Shown here: piece by piece, positions 38,901-53,104 of the stretch
How the letters are laid out: every line of letters starts with the position of its first letter
How positions within the stretch are numbered: the first letter of the stretch is position 1
NCBI GenBank assembly: GCA_013397455.1
Contig: VYZB01000016.1
Span: 496,001-560,000, forward strand
DNA from: Crotophaga sulcirostris
Lineage: Eukaryota > Chordata > Aves > Cuculiformes > Crotophagidae
Length of the DNA: 64,000 nucleotides
Direction: 5' to 3'
Notes under the pieces: generated by a model
What the model was told of the DNA's origin: nothing
The model's input: only the letters and a program-made list of their open reading frames with translations
Databases searched by the model: none
Program-made: the position numbers and the translations under genes

Positions 38901-41900
38901 TTTTTGTGTCGGGGCATTTTTTTGTGTGTTTTAGTTTACTGGAACTGTTTAGTGGGATAATGATTCAATCTGTTTTTCTCTATCTTAACTTAGAAGATTT
39001 GTCTAAGTCTGCATTGTGTGATATTGAGAAAATGTTGATTTGAGTAACCTGCATATGACAGTTTTAAACAGAACATATAACTTTTATGTTGTGCCGTTGT
39101 CACTTCTGTGCAAGAACTTTAAAAATGAAAGCACCTCATCCCAAAAGGCGACTGATTCATGTCAGCAATAATACTGTTTTGGTTGATAACCATGTGATTG
39201 TATTGTCTCTTACAGAAAAGGCTCTTCTATATTGCTTTTCCTTAAGATTTTCAATGTAATAATTTTGCAGGTTATTGTAAGGTAGCAAAACACAGTAGAT
39301 TTTATTTCTTTTGTATTTTGATTAGAGTATCTTCCTTGCTGATTTTTGGGCTTGTTTTACTCAGTCTGTTTAGATGTACAATAAGCAAGTCTGTATGGTT
39401 TACTCTCCTGCCCTGGTACCTCTGTCAGTTCATCTTTCTCTGGTATTTGATGGCTCATGCATGTAGCTTCTCCTTCATATAGAATATTCAAATACTAACA
39501 TCTTTCTTCTTTTGCACTTCTTCCTCTTGGAAGGCACTGTCTCTCCCCAGCCAAGACATAAGTATCAGTGACCTTACCCACTCTTCCTTCTGCAGCTGCT
39601 GGCCAGATTTTGCCCTGTTAGAGACAACAAACTTTCTCGGGGACTGCAGAGGGCTTTTGAGATTAGTTTTCTGACAGACTTAAACAAAATTGTCTTTGTT
39701 AGAAGTTAAAGTGCAAGGCTAGCATGTAAAGGTCTTGATTCGTCGAACAGCATTCTGATTTAAACACCCATTTAAAGAACTGGACAGTTCATAAGTATGC
39801 TTTGCCAATATCTTTTCTGTGTTAGATGCAGTAAGCGAAGGGCACAGTTTTCATAAGTGCAGTTATTAGCGGGTCCATTTGAAGCCTACCAGAAACATGC
39901 ATGCTTTGTGCTTGTGGAAATAGCTCTAGCTGGGAACACCATTGCTGGGGTAAGTATAATCTGAGGAAAGGCTTGCTGTTGTCTTTGAGATCGATTTTCA
40001 ACCAAAATTCCATTCTGAATATTTATATGAAGAGTCTGAACTGCCAAGTCTTCTGATTTCATAACAAATATGTTTTCAAGGAGTGAACACTTGTTAAAAA
40101 GATTACAGTGCTTCAGACAAATGCCTCTTGCTTACACTGTTTGGATGGAGGGGGTGTCCTGCGCTTAGACCAGGTGCTGAGAACACTGACTTCCATTCAT
40201 TGTCAGCAAGAGCGATCTTTGTGCATATTTCTTTGTGTAATTTCAACAGCAGAATGCTACAGACCCAACTGCAAAGGAAACAGTGAACACTGGAGGATGA
40301 TGTTCATTTGCATCTGTTCCAAACATGTGGTCAGAAATACCAGACAGAGTGTACCTGAGCTGGAAATACAAAGGTCATGTGAAAACTCTTCCCAGGATCT
40401 GACAGATGTAGGTGGGTCCCTTGGAAGATATTCAGGGTTAGAGGTGCCATGTTAAGAGAAAGCAGTAGGATGTCAGTTCCCAAAGTTGGCTTTGAGAGTA
40501 AAGTTTTGAACGTTAGTCTTGGGCAGCTTCAGGTTTAGATTGCTGACACCCCCATGGATCATCTCCACTAATAAAGTACATGTCAAGGAGCTCCACTTCT
40601 TGAAGTCCAGGTGCAGCATGTCTGCCTCTCCACTGTGTGGTCTCAGTGGGAACACAGCGACTTCCACGGTTGAAATAAAAGATACTGCGTGGAGAGTGCA
40701 GAGCTAAGTGCAAGGCTGGAGGCATAGTGGGGAGCAGACAGATTAAATACAGCCCATTTGAAGAGTTTATAGATGGTATTATAGTATTTTTGCTGTCTGT
40801 CTAAAAGGTGCAAAGAACCTGGCTGTGCTCACACACAATGTGGCTTCTAAAGCAAAGCTGTAAATAGATTTTGTTATACTTCTTGTTTACTTCACAGCAA
40901 AACAAGTAATGTCACTAGCTGTATTTGTGACAGAATACCCAAGATTTTTATTTTGCCAAGATTGATTTAGCTGTTCAATAAATTGTTTTTTACTACTTCA
41001 GTATTGTTGCAGGTCTTCTTTTCCTTTTTGTACTTCAAATGCATGCATTGTGTTGTTTTGTGGGGGTTTTTTAAGTATTTACGACAGATACAAACTCACC
41101 TTAACAATTCAGTGGAAAACAACTAATTTATTGGCAAATACCACACATTCTCTTTAATATCCTACATAGAAAAGATGCAGGAAGGGTCAAGGAAAGATGA
41201 GATGGAGAATACAACTACTTGTAACAAGTGATTTCCCCTCTCTTATCTAGTCAAGCAGTATGCAAGGTAATTAGGTAAATACTCTGAATTTCTCAAATCT
41301 TTTGGGAGTTCAGATGAAAATTTCAGAAACAGGTTTTAGACTATATGTGTAATTTTCATATAATGCAGCTTTTGGCTTTAGCTGGATGTTTCTTTGGAAA
41401 ACCTTTCAAAATGGTAGCATGGATCTAATTCTGAAATGCTGTTTAAAAAAAGACAGAAATAAGTTGCTGTAAAGCTTGAGAATGGTAACAGTATTTCAAG
41501 ATAAATGAAAATCTAATCATGGAGTTTGCTTCTTAATAGCAAGAAAAATTAAATTATATTGATGTATATGTCTATAAAATTGAGTCAGACAAGATATAGC
41601 ACAGAAACCTAGGTCCCCTGATCAAACATGTCCATCAGTGATCGATTTATTGTATTGTAAATGTGATTTACTCACTGAGGTATATAAAATAAAAACATGA
41701 TTTTTAAATCTCCGTCTGTCTCAGATGATTGAGAAACAAGGATGAAGTTGTTCTGCAGGCTTTAACCAGTGCAGTGTTCATAACTGATGCCTGGAGAACC
41801 AGAGAAGCTGTCCTCAGCCTCTTTGAACATGAGGATTGATGGTAGTTTTGGTTTCTTGCTGAGACTTTTTCCCTGTAGATGGAAAAATAGAAGAAGTTGG

Positions 41901-44900
41901 ATATTTTTGATAGCGAAGCTGTGGATTATGAATTGTAACTCTTTGATCACTTACTTTGTCAATTCAAACCATATACTTGTTTTTACCTACTTAGCTCTAC
42001 AACTTAAAATTTGATTACTTAAATTTCTTTTTTACTTAAACAATTCAAACAGCTTCATCTATGTCTTTCTTCAGTCTGAAGGGAACATTCCTAAAAGGGG
42101 AAGGAAGGGTTTGATCTTAGTAAGGAATAAAGGGTTTGATCTTAGTAAAATAAAAAGCCTTGCCCCCTCATAGTCTGCTGTGTAACACTACTACATAGTA
42201 AAAGGAGGAGAATAATCACTCTTTTATAGAAGCAAATAAAGCTGGACAGAGGACGTCATAGAAGTCCTTAAGAATCTCTAATGTCCATATGAATAAACAT
42301 GAGTTGTATTTTTAAGGTCTTGCTCAAATGTATGCATAAAATGGAAGATATTTCTGAAACAAGACAGAACGTGGAAGGAGCAGTGACTGAACTAAAAAGG
42401 TCACAAGCTTCACAATGTTGAAATGTAGTGATGAGAACAAAGCTCGCACTAAACCTCTCCAGTTATGCTATGTTTTAAGCCTTTCCTTGGAGGACATGAC
42501 TTTCTGGGGGGAGGAAACACAGAAGAAGTTTTGGGAGGGGAAAGAGATGGTTTGTTATTATTGAACAGTTAAGGGTTGTGGAAGGAAGATCTTAGCAACT
42601 GTAGTAAAGCTTTGAGTGGAGGTGTAGGGCTGGACGAGACTAGCTCCTGGGCACAAAAGACAAAGCGGTGCAGGCAGTGATCACAGGTGCGTTGAAATGA
42701 GAAAGTACCAGGGAGAAGATCCTAGGAATAGAAATGATAGTGGCATCGGATTATGGCAATACCAAAGTGAAATAAAGAATTCATTCTCATTACTGTTTTC
42801 TCATTCTGTTTTCTATCTTTGTCTTCCATTTGACTAAAAACACTGTTGGAGTTGTTTGCCAAGCACTTGAAAGCTTGTGCACGTGTGTACTAGAATACTA
42901 CTATAGAAATAGTTAAACTACATGAATCAACATATACTAAATTCACAAGACATCAATGCAAGACTATATTTATTTTCAGGCATTCAAGACCATTTGGTCT
43001 TATTTTTTGTTAATTGTTAATGTTGAATACTCTTAGAGGTCTGCAAGGGAAGGAGGAAATTTAAGGAAAGCAGGTCCTGTTTCCTAGCTATATGAATACG
43101 GTTTTACTACTTTACTAACAGAATATCTGCTATTCTACTAGCCTCTGATTTGCAATACAGAGAAAGATAGTAAAGCTCAAATGAAAAATCAGTGGGTTTT
43201 TTTTCCTGAAGAAATAATCCAGGAATCATAAAGACCTGATATCTGAAGGTCCTTTTGCATCTTGCAGTAAACTCTAATGGAGATGATGTCTTAAGCAATT
43301 GTCCATTTTGCTCTTAATACTCATAATTTTTCCAGTCAAGCATTTATAAAATCCCTCTAGAGAAAAAAAACTTGGGACAGTTATCTAATTACAGTATGGT
43401 CCCCATTTTCGTTACTTCACAGGGCAGCAATGTGTTGGTTATTCAAATTACCATGAAGCAATTTATTATAGCCCAAGTATGATGCTTCTTAACTTTGTTG
43501 TAAATGTGGGATAATAAATACCTCTGTCTCCACTCTGATTTGCTGGTCTTGACTTGAAAGTCCATTTTTCTATTGACAAAAAATGGATATCAGTTTATCA
43601 GGCGGCATGAGAAAACTGTATATTATGGTTGTGAAGTGTTATATGGACCAAACACTTCTCTTACAAAAAGCTTATGGAAGAAGGAGAAAAGCATGAAATA
43701 CTCAACTCTGAAGCCTATGTAAGCAAGCGGAAGGGCAGAGTTACATTTTACTTTTTGTTAAAGATGTTACTGTTTTCTAGATGTGTTATACAAGCCATTC
43801 AGCACTATTTTCAAAATCTGGATTGCTCCAAACCACATAGCAGTTTACAAATGTGTTACTCCTAATCATGCGCAGGAGGGAGGCAGGAAAAAAATCTTGC
43901 ATTTCCTGCCATCCATTTCTACATTCCATTTGTCAGAAGGGATTTCCTGATATTCAACTTCTATGTAGAAGAAAGAGTTGGAAAAAATTTTCGCCTCCGC
44001 CTTCTGCCCCTTAAAATAGGGTAAGCAATGGCACCATCTTAATCAAAGCACTTGTAAACAGAACTGGAAATTTGAGAGCAATTAAAAGGGGAACAGAAGG
44101 TTGCATTTGAGCGAAATACATAACAACAAATGTTTACAGAAATGAGCTATGATAATATTGATTAGAGCCAGCCAGGATTCTGAGCATTTGGAGACTTCCC
44201 ACAGCCTTCATCTGCTTTAACATTTTACTGGGGTTGGCTGTGTCCCTTGAAGCCAGCTTGTTGCACTTTTTGTTCAGAAATGCATCACTTCATCTACTTC
44301 TTTGCTCCTCCTGTGATGTCTACAGCAGCTGGTATGTTTGCTTAAGGAACAGGTCATTTTGCTGAACCTCTCACGCAGCCAGATACCCCATGGATTTTCT
44401 CCAGATTGAGAAGTTTAAAAAGAATTATTTACATTAAGAGAAAATAAGCTTTAACTTTCTAGGCAATTAGCATTGTTCTTGTGAGTAGATGCAACTTGAC
44501 ATCACCTAAGACTTCAGGTGGAGAGTTGCTTTGGGGAATAAAAGGAAAACTGGAAGCAACTGCATCCTTAGAGTCTCTGCCCTCAAGACTAGGCAAGAAA
44601 CTAGACTTTGCTTTGGAAATATAATATCTGTGTCTGGTGGGCTTTGCTTACTTGGGACAGTTTTTCTCCTCCCTAGTGCTGCAGTAGAATGATAACTGTA
44701 CCCCAGTGCTTGGTGCTCTCTTTGCTCTTCGTCCTGTTCGTGGGACTTGGCTGTTATCATAACAGTGTTCTGAACAATTAAATTTTTTTTAAATATTTTA
44801 AATGTCTGAATTTAGCATTGAGTCAGCCAGCATACGAATTTGATTTTTTTATTATTATTGTTGTTATATTTTATTTAAATTTGTGCGGAGTCTCATCTAT

Positions 44901-47900
44901 GGTATAGGAACCCATATGGTGCATTCAGGAGTAAACATAGTGAACAGGTGTTTCTTTGCTGGCTTGGAGGTCTGAGTCACTGCAGTCTCTGAGAATGAAT
45001 TACTGTGGATGATGCTCTAGAGAAGTTTGCAGTTGAATACCATGCTAAATACATGCTAATGAAAATGTAGGCAGCAGTATATAGAAATTTGTCTGTTGTG
45101 CAGAGAAAGATGGAAGGTTATGGGCATTTGAAATGCAGTTGATGGCAGACTCTTAGACTTGAAGCAGTTTCTGGGTCAGCTGGTGGTTGATTAGGCCAGT
45201 CTTAAGTACTTAACCTAAAATGACTTACCTTGTCTGATGTACAGTATTTGTCTTTTCTCAATTTGTGTCATGTTCCATTAAGAAGAGCAGACCAGGATCA
45301 GTGCAGGCAACTGTCCTGGCAGGCAAGGAAAGTGTGTCGTCTCTTGTGGTCTCTGGTTTCTCGGGGACCAGAGAAATGGCACTTTGATGCAACAGAGAAA
45401 GCCATTTAATTAACAAGAAGCAAAAACACACCTGAAAAGATGCAGTGTGTCGGGAAGTACTTATTTTTATGTTTTTTTAATTTATGTTCTATTCCATTTG
45501 GTCACTTTGAATTTCTTCTACTGGAAATGTTAATTATGGTAGTCGTAATGAATTTGTAATTGATTCCTGCTGTTCTGGGTTTAAAAGCCTTAAGTTATGA
45601 AGTTAAGCAGATACTACAGAAATCTTTGCTTAAGGTATTTATCCAAGTCTTTCTACTTTGAATCTCCTTAATTACTATTCCAGATTACATAGTGCTCTCC
45701 AGAGCCACAAAGAGAGGTGCATTGCTTGTGGTTACCTCCGCAAAGTTCTTGGGCATCTCTTAAGTTGAGGCTTTGAGTGAAGTGGATCTCTAGCAAAACT
45801 TCCTTTAATATAGCATGACTGTTGGAAGTACAGATGAGACCAGGGGCGATATGGAACAGTAAACTATGACAGTACCAGGAATGGATGGAAGGGATGTGTA
45901 AAATCTGAGTAAGTGTTGAATCTCAGGCAACAAGGAAGGCAAATTGGAAGGTTTAATAACTGGTTTGATATTCCTCTAACACTGAGTGCTAGCAAAAATG
46001 AGGACAATAAAAGACTGCTTTTTTTGACAGTAATTTGTTCTGAAGCACTCAGTGTCTTTATTTTTACTTGCTTTCAGTCAGGCAGAGTCTAATTGTGAAA
46101 CTGCCTGTCACACAGGAATTCAAGAATTTACTGCACCTCTCTCAGGAGATGCTGTGTAAGATAGGTCAGGTACAGGCCATGTCCTCAATGTCCTCTTAAA
46201 TCTGACTGAAGGTAAGAGAGACACAGAAGCTGGCAGGTTTTGACTAGCCAGTGGCATCCCCCCCCATAAGAGAATGGGTCTGGCAAAAAGAACTCTGGCC
46301 AGGGTCTCCTGAAAGTCTCTGCTTTTGATAAAGGTAGCTGAACTTTGGTAAGCAAAGGAAGTGGCTCAATGTGGACCAGATGCATATGAGTGTGACTTTA
46401 CGTTTATAGAAAATCCAGAATCCTCCAAGAGAAGGAACAGGTACAGAAGGAGGTTATGAGGGACCAGGTACGTTGGAGAACGGAGAGAAAGAGCAAGGGC
46501 AAGAGGTAAAGCAGTACAAGCCAAACAGCACTTGTGGCAGGATTGTATTGCTCTGCAAGGCCAAAGACAATGACAGCAGTAGCGTTAGCTCAGACATCTT
46601 TCACTTGTAAGGGGAATTTAATATTGCAACAGAACAATTTCATTTAAATGGGTTGCTTTAGATGGTTATCATACTGACATATAAATGTGGATATATATCT
46701 TTAAACAAGGTATTCTGCAGGTAAATAGGTAAAAGTCAGGATTTATGGTGTTCCCCTATGTTAGGCAAATAGCTGGACAATCACATTATTTCAAATGAAA
46801 ATAAATATTCTTGCTTTGTTAGAAATTTGAATATCAGAGTTACTTACATTTACAGATACAGCACAAAAAAAAAAAAGAGAAGGACAAGAGGCAGAGACTC
46901 TCTCCATATGATTTGTTACCTGAGGGCTTCCATAACTTTATTCAAGTTTGTATGCAGTGAGTGACCTTATGAGATGTTAGCTGCAAACCATGGCAGTATG
47001 CAAGCAATAGCTTGAAGTTACTGTCCTAGATGAGTGCTTTTGCAGGGAGAGAACAGACAGTATCTTCACAAAAATCCAAGGAGACAGGAAGAGCTAGTTG
47101 TTCTTTTTGCCCAGGGAACTCTTACAGCAACAGCAACCGTTTCAAAAACAACACAAAGCTGAGAAGCTGAGCCTTATCTTCCTTAGTGGCTGTCTTGCGC
47201 TCACAGGTTCAGACACCAGCAGAACTGACCTCCGGTGACACTGAATATTTTCATCTGCTTAGTAGGCAACAAGTAGTTGTTTTTACCATATTTCTTTTTA
47301 ATCAGTCATACAAAGACTCCTGTAACTTCATGCTAGTTACTTGGAAGCTGAACGCTAAATTGTCAAACTCCTTTGTAATAGCAGAGCATTCAGCTTTTGC
47401 CAAATTTCACGTTTCCACAAACAATTCCTCTCTTTTATTATATGCCCTTTTCATTTTTGACCATGCTACTTGCTTTTCCATAAGCAATGCTTTCAAATCT
47501 CAGGAATGCCAACCGTAAGATGGAAGAAGATTGTTGATCTTACTTTTCTAAGTTGTTTTGCCTCAACTAATTCTGGTAATTTTGGAGCTCAAAGATATTG
47601 CTACCTAATTTTTTTTAGTGGGCTGAGTCAGTATTAATGACTGCAGTCTGCAGGTACTTCTGTAACTGTAGAAGTGTAAATACTAGTGATTGTCCTGTTC
47701 TGCCTTATCAGATAGAACATAAGAAGTGGAAAAAGGGATTTCATATCCATCAAAGCTGCTGACTAGCAATTTTGTTACAGGTATCTTTCCTTGGCAAAAG
47801 TGTTCCCTCTGAAGGAGCTTCTAGAGAACTGAGAGAAAGATAACAAGATAAAGGCAGCTGACTAAAATACGCTGCATGGAAATAAGTAATGCATGATATA

Positions 47901-50900
47901 TCAATCAGTTTGAAAAGTCCAGGGAAATCTAAGAAGCAGGTGTAAGGGGAAGTTGCGATCCTTCTTTTTTTAATTTTTTTTTAAAAAGCCACAACATTTA
48001 GTTTTTCATTCTTCAGATGTAGGTAGGAGTACAACACACAGCAGTATAAAACCACTGCAGGACACCCAGTTCTTAAATCTGATTGTGGCCCTTGCACCTC
48101 AGTTATGCTTCAGAGTTACATATATTTTTAGCAGTAGAGCATATATATAAAAATTAGGAATGTAATAGAATGCTTGCTTGTTTAGATCATGAAAGTTCTT
48201 TTTAATTGTTTGGAGTTTTCTTTGTGCTTTATAAGTGGCTTCTAACCAAGTCTTCTGTAGTCTCCAAAAAGAAGACTGATGGGGTCATTGTCTCATAGGA
48301 TTACTTACCCTTTGGAGATGCCATCATGGTATGGTGCAAACCTATAGTCAAGTTAGTTCTGTATACCAAAACATATTCCAGGTTGGTGTAGCACAACTTA
48401 TGCAGCTTTAGCACTAATAGATATTGCTTTGGTCTTGTTTAAGTACATTTTGTTTCTTCTAGGGCAAAAATCTACTATAGTCAGGTGGCATTGGTTGCAT
48501 GATGGACTTTTATATTGTCTATATATCTGTCAAAATTAAGGGCAACTATGGACATAAGAAAGTAACTTGCATCACTTATGTTTCCCTAGAAATGCTGGTG
48601 ACGAATGCTATCAACAGTATAGCTTTCCACTTGGGTTGCACAAAGCATGCAGTTATGATGATTTAGCAATCTGTTACTTTTACAACCATGTATTTTTAAA
48701 CTTCAGCAGTTTTCTGTAATTTAGTGTGAAATTATATTTCGCTATGTGTTTCTACAGTTTCCATAAATGTTCTAAGTGTACACAAGTTGTAAAAGTTACT
48801 GTAGGAGCTACTGAGCACCAAAGTGTGCATTCTGTCACCTTTGCAGTGACTCTGAAATGCACGAAGAGGAGAAGACAAAGTAGAAGTGTTTTGCCCAAGC
48901 ACTGTGACAGCAGATGCCTCTATCAAGCCAGGTGGCTTGAATGCCACTGCTCATATTCAGTGAAAGAATTCACCTGGTCCAACTTCTGCCCTACTTTGTG
49001 TTAACGCAATTGCCTTGTGATAAAATTGATGAAAGGTTTTGCAAAGTATGACTTCTGGGCAGTGCTGCATGTGAAACTTAAAACAAGCCTTTTTGTGCAA
49101 AAAAAATGGTAATGATTACAAAAAGGCTTTTTAAATTATTTATTTATTTATTTTCTTAAGTGATGGCAGTTCTGCTATAGCTCTTCATCCTTGTCTGAGA
49201 AGCTGTGGTTTTCCATTTGTATGTGCTTATGGTTTTGCTTTCCTCTCCGTAGCTGGTCCTGCAGTAGCTAGAACTTCTGATTGCTTGGTTGGAACTTACC
49301 ACAGGTGATAGAAGTGGAAGGAGTGCAATTTCCTAGGGTCCCTTTTGACAGTCAACCAACTGTGTTGTGGGAGTCATTGCTTATTTTATTTATTCTGGAG
49401 TTAGTGGGCACCTGGAGTGAAATCTATACACAGATACATTGTTGGACGTGTTAATTTTCCCTTTTGTCTGGTTTTGATCCTGTATACTGAAAAGACTTAT
49501 AAATTTTTGGTCATAGGAATGTTGTGGAGTCTTTTTCTATCACATGGCACAAAAATAGTTGCTGTACTTAGTAATTCAGTGTGGCACTTTATTTTTTCCA
49601 TCTATGCCCTGAACTGCAGCCTGCTAAGTAAGACGCACACATAATGATTCAAAGCAACCCAAAATTACTACATGTTGAGTTTTTTTTTCCTTTCTCTTAT
49701 TAGTTGGAAGAACATAATCTTGCTAGAAGCTTGGCTGTGAGCAGGCATTATTTTATTATTTTTTTCTTCCCATTTTTTTTTTGGTCAATAAGGCAATCTG
49801 TGAACCAAGCTTGTAGTCTTTTTTTATCTTCCTTTTTTTTTAACAAAGTAACTGAATAAATTAAAACTGCCTCCTATTTACTTAAATAATTGAAAATGCT
49901 AAGCTCTGTATAATTTTACTTAAGTGACCTTTATTCTCCAAGAAACTAGGAGTGTGGTTGTATTAAGTTGATGTAAACAAAGTAAAATACTTTTAGTATA
50001 TTGAAGTCTTTGCTGAACTGATAACTATGTGGTCTCTGTCACACTGTCTGTGACAGAGGTTATATTCAAAATGTTTGTTTTTCTGCATAGAAGAGAAACT
50101 CCCAACAGGGGAACTCTGAGAGCTATTAATTTGTCCTCAGTTGAAATTCCTTGAACCCTTCCTTGTAATAGAACAATGTATGTTGTATATGCCTTTCATG
50201 GTTAAATGCAGTGGTGTAGATGCAGCCAAGAGTGATGGAAGGTAAAATCTGGACTGGAGAAAGTAGAACTAGGTAGGGATTGGTCTCCTAGGTTAATAAA
50301 ATATTAAACTGTGTCAGTTTTCATATTTTTTTCATTAGGAACACCAGAATATTAAATATGTCTTTAATCAGCTGGGTATGACCATGTATATTCTGAGAGT
50401 GTAAGGGTTTTTTTTTAAATTTTCTTTTTGGGTCCTTGGGTAGTGAGAATACTACTGGATTCAACTTAATTATTCCTTTGTTGCTCTTTTCCTTTTTCGT
50501 ATATGACTTTTGTCTAGATGAACAAGTTGCTTTTATAGTTATTGCAAACTTTTTACAATATGATACGCTTCCATTTAAAAATGGAGCAAATGTACTTTTT
50601 TAACATCAATTTATACTTAAGACATTATTTCATAGGGAGTTTTAGGAAGTTTTGTGTCTTGAACCGATTGACTGAAAAAAGCAGATTATGCAACTTTTGC
50701 ATTTGCAGTTTTACTGCCAGCAACAGCTCCAACCCTCCTACCATTTCACCAGTGTTGTGGCCCAGTGAAGATGTCTCTCAGTTTATTTAAAAAAATGTAT
50801 AGTTTAAAAACATATTTCCAGAGGGATATAGTTGTGTACCTAATTTACAAAAAAATTGACACCAAATACCTCCTTTATTTATAGAATTCAGGGATTGATT

Positions 50901-52379
50901 GCATTTATATCATGTCACTGTTTCCAAAACACCCATTGCAGTGACTCATACATAATCCCCTGAAGAGGGAAAAGAACATTTAAAAAATAAAGAAGCATGC
51001 ACTGAACTGGAGCTAGAAAAACTGGCAGGAAAACCTACATCAAGCTCTATAGAAAAAAGCAAGGATCCGTGTAAAACACATTTTTCTATATTACTGTATG
51101 TGAACAGCTTACCATGTGTCCTTTATAAAGATGTAATGAGATTTTGTTGATATTTATCTTCAGATGTGAGAGAATTCACGGATTTTTTGCTTCTCTCTCC
51201 TCATTTTTGGACAGTGCAATGTTCAGGTATATTCCATGCTCACTTCTCATTGACCTCTGTTCACCACCTTGTTGTCATTGATTTGTCTCTTCCAAAAGTT
51301 TTTTGAATGATTTTAGTTTTCCACTTCAGAAAGGTTCTTGTGCGCTTTTGTTTTAGTATATGTGCCTTCCAGTTTGACTGTCCTTGTTGTATGAATCTTT
51401 TTATAAGTTGGATACTACATTTTTAGTTGAGCCAAACTTTTAGTAAGTGAGGCACACTGATTAAAAATTATTTCATGTTTTTGATATGTCATTAAATTAT
51501 TTTTGAAAAAGGGGGAGGGAAGTCATGATTCATAAAAGCAAATAAAAGCTCTAAAGATTCCTAATTGGGTCATTGTAGCTTATATGATGTCCAAAATAGT
51601 TGTTTGATGGTGGTTGGACATTGCTTTTTTCCAGACAGTATTTGGAAAATCTTTGTCTCTTAACTCTGGAGAAACCTATAACCTACAGGAGCTGTGGTCT
51701 GCACCACGCACTTAAATACTGCTAGTTCCTAGGCCTGCAAAAATGGAATATATTTAGTGTCTGGAAGGGGACAGCAAATAAATGGATCATAATACAAATT
51801 GTGCATAACAGTTATAATGAGACTAAGTGTAATACAAGGTAAGTCACATTTCTGATGACAGCAAAATAAATTACTTCGAGAAATGTGGTGTTTCAGTCAG
51901 GGAACTGGCTAAGTGGAAGCTCATAACTTTTATAGGTAATCAAAGTGGAATGAAAGGAGATTTAATTTCATACAGATCAGGGGCATAAGATTGAGACTAG
52001 TGATCCAGGATGGTGTCTTGAGAGTGGCAGCATGTAAACCTGGCTGCTTTCTATGCTCCCTTCTCTTTGGGTTCTTCTAGAATCCGTACCTGTTGAATTA
52101 GAGTTTTTAGAAGATACCCAGTCCTTTTACAGCCTGCTTACAGACCTGTCACCCATCATGTTGTCTCATCCCTTGTTCAGCTTTGGGTACCGTCTCTCTC
52201 CACTGCCTCCTGTGCAGCATATTCCAGATCACCCTGCAAAGAACAGTTTTTGGTTGTTCTCCTGTCACTTTTGTCAGATGCCTCCAGTTCTCATACTTAG
52301 GGTAAACAGTGGTTTTCCACTTCCAATTTATTTGTCACTTTCATGATTTTCTAAACTTCAACTGTACACTCCTCAGCCA
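38901..52379 (+). other. GALNT7: GALNT7 intron 1 (middle part), non-coding
   Basis: AT-rich presumed intron. It contains one exact short tandem duplication (listed at 42105-42154), several T-rich tracts around 49680-49850, and no recognisable exon. The open frames are short and unrelated to known families. Confidence 0.55.
42105..42154. repeat. 25-bp tandem duplication, two copies
   Basis: A 19-bp core 'aagggtttgatcttagtaa' occurs at 42105-42123 and again at 42130-42148, giving a 25-bp period with the second unit diverging only in its last bases. The near-identity indicates a recent duplication. Confidence 0.9.
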
Positions 52380-52660
52380 GCACAGCTCCAAATTGCAGTC
52401 TTCAGCTGAAAGGCCAGCCTTTCTGGTCTTTCATCTTAAGGCACCTGTCCACCTCCTCCTTCATTCTTGTTGCCCTACCCTGTACTTCCTATATCTCCTT
52501 TTGAGATGTGGAGATCAGAACAAAATACTACTGAAGACATGAATGCTGCAAAATTCTACGCAGTAAAAATGATGCTTTCTTTAAGCATCCTTCTTGATGA
52601 TGCCCACTGTTTTGCTGGCTTTTTTAACTGCCACTGCATTCAGAGCAGAAATTAGATGCG
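52380..52660 (-). mobile_element. Old CR1 LINE fragment, antisense
   Basis: This reads as the reverse complement of the end of CR1 ORF2 and the following region. Landmarks are a 'ttgttgccctaccctgtact' block, 'tttgagatgtggagatcaga', then 'ttgatgatgcccactgtttt', 'gctggctttttt'. These correspond to the CR1 stretch whose sense strand encodes the Ala-Asn-Ile-Leu-Gly-type motif. It is heavily decayed, with no intact frame. The boundary toward 52050 is uncertain, and the upstream Y-rich sequence may belong to it too. Confidence 0.6.
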
Positions 52661-53104
52661 AGTTCGTAATGAGTGGCAAAGCCTTCCTTTTGATTTTCTG
52701 GGTAAGTGTGAGATGATGCTGTTTTCATAAGTCCTCTCATGCCTTTATGTAAATCCATGGCTGCCTTCTACCCCCTTGCAAAATGGGCCTTTTCACATGC
52801 CCTTGTCCTTCCTTTTCTCATGCCAGCTTTTGAGTTCCTCAAAAAAATGATGATGGAAGAACAGAATAAGGTAACACTTCTGTATTTTGTACATCTTCCC
52901 TGTTTAAACTAGAACAAGCAGAGAGATCAGAAAGTTCCTTGAATACGAAACTTCATTATTTTGAATTGGAGCCAGTCTGACTCTTGTTGTTATTGTGTTA
53001 ACCTAGACCTATTTCATACTGCATTTGTCTTAATTTCTAGAGTTTCATTATGTAGAATGGTATGTGAGAAAAATGCTGTAATATGGTAAGTGTTGTGTGC
53101 TTTA

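Noticed and set aside
40473..40725. Overlapping open frames on both strands that looked like a possible retroposed gene fragment.
   Set aside because: The translation matches no family I can name, there is no poly(A) tail or flanking duplication, and the frames are short.
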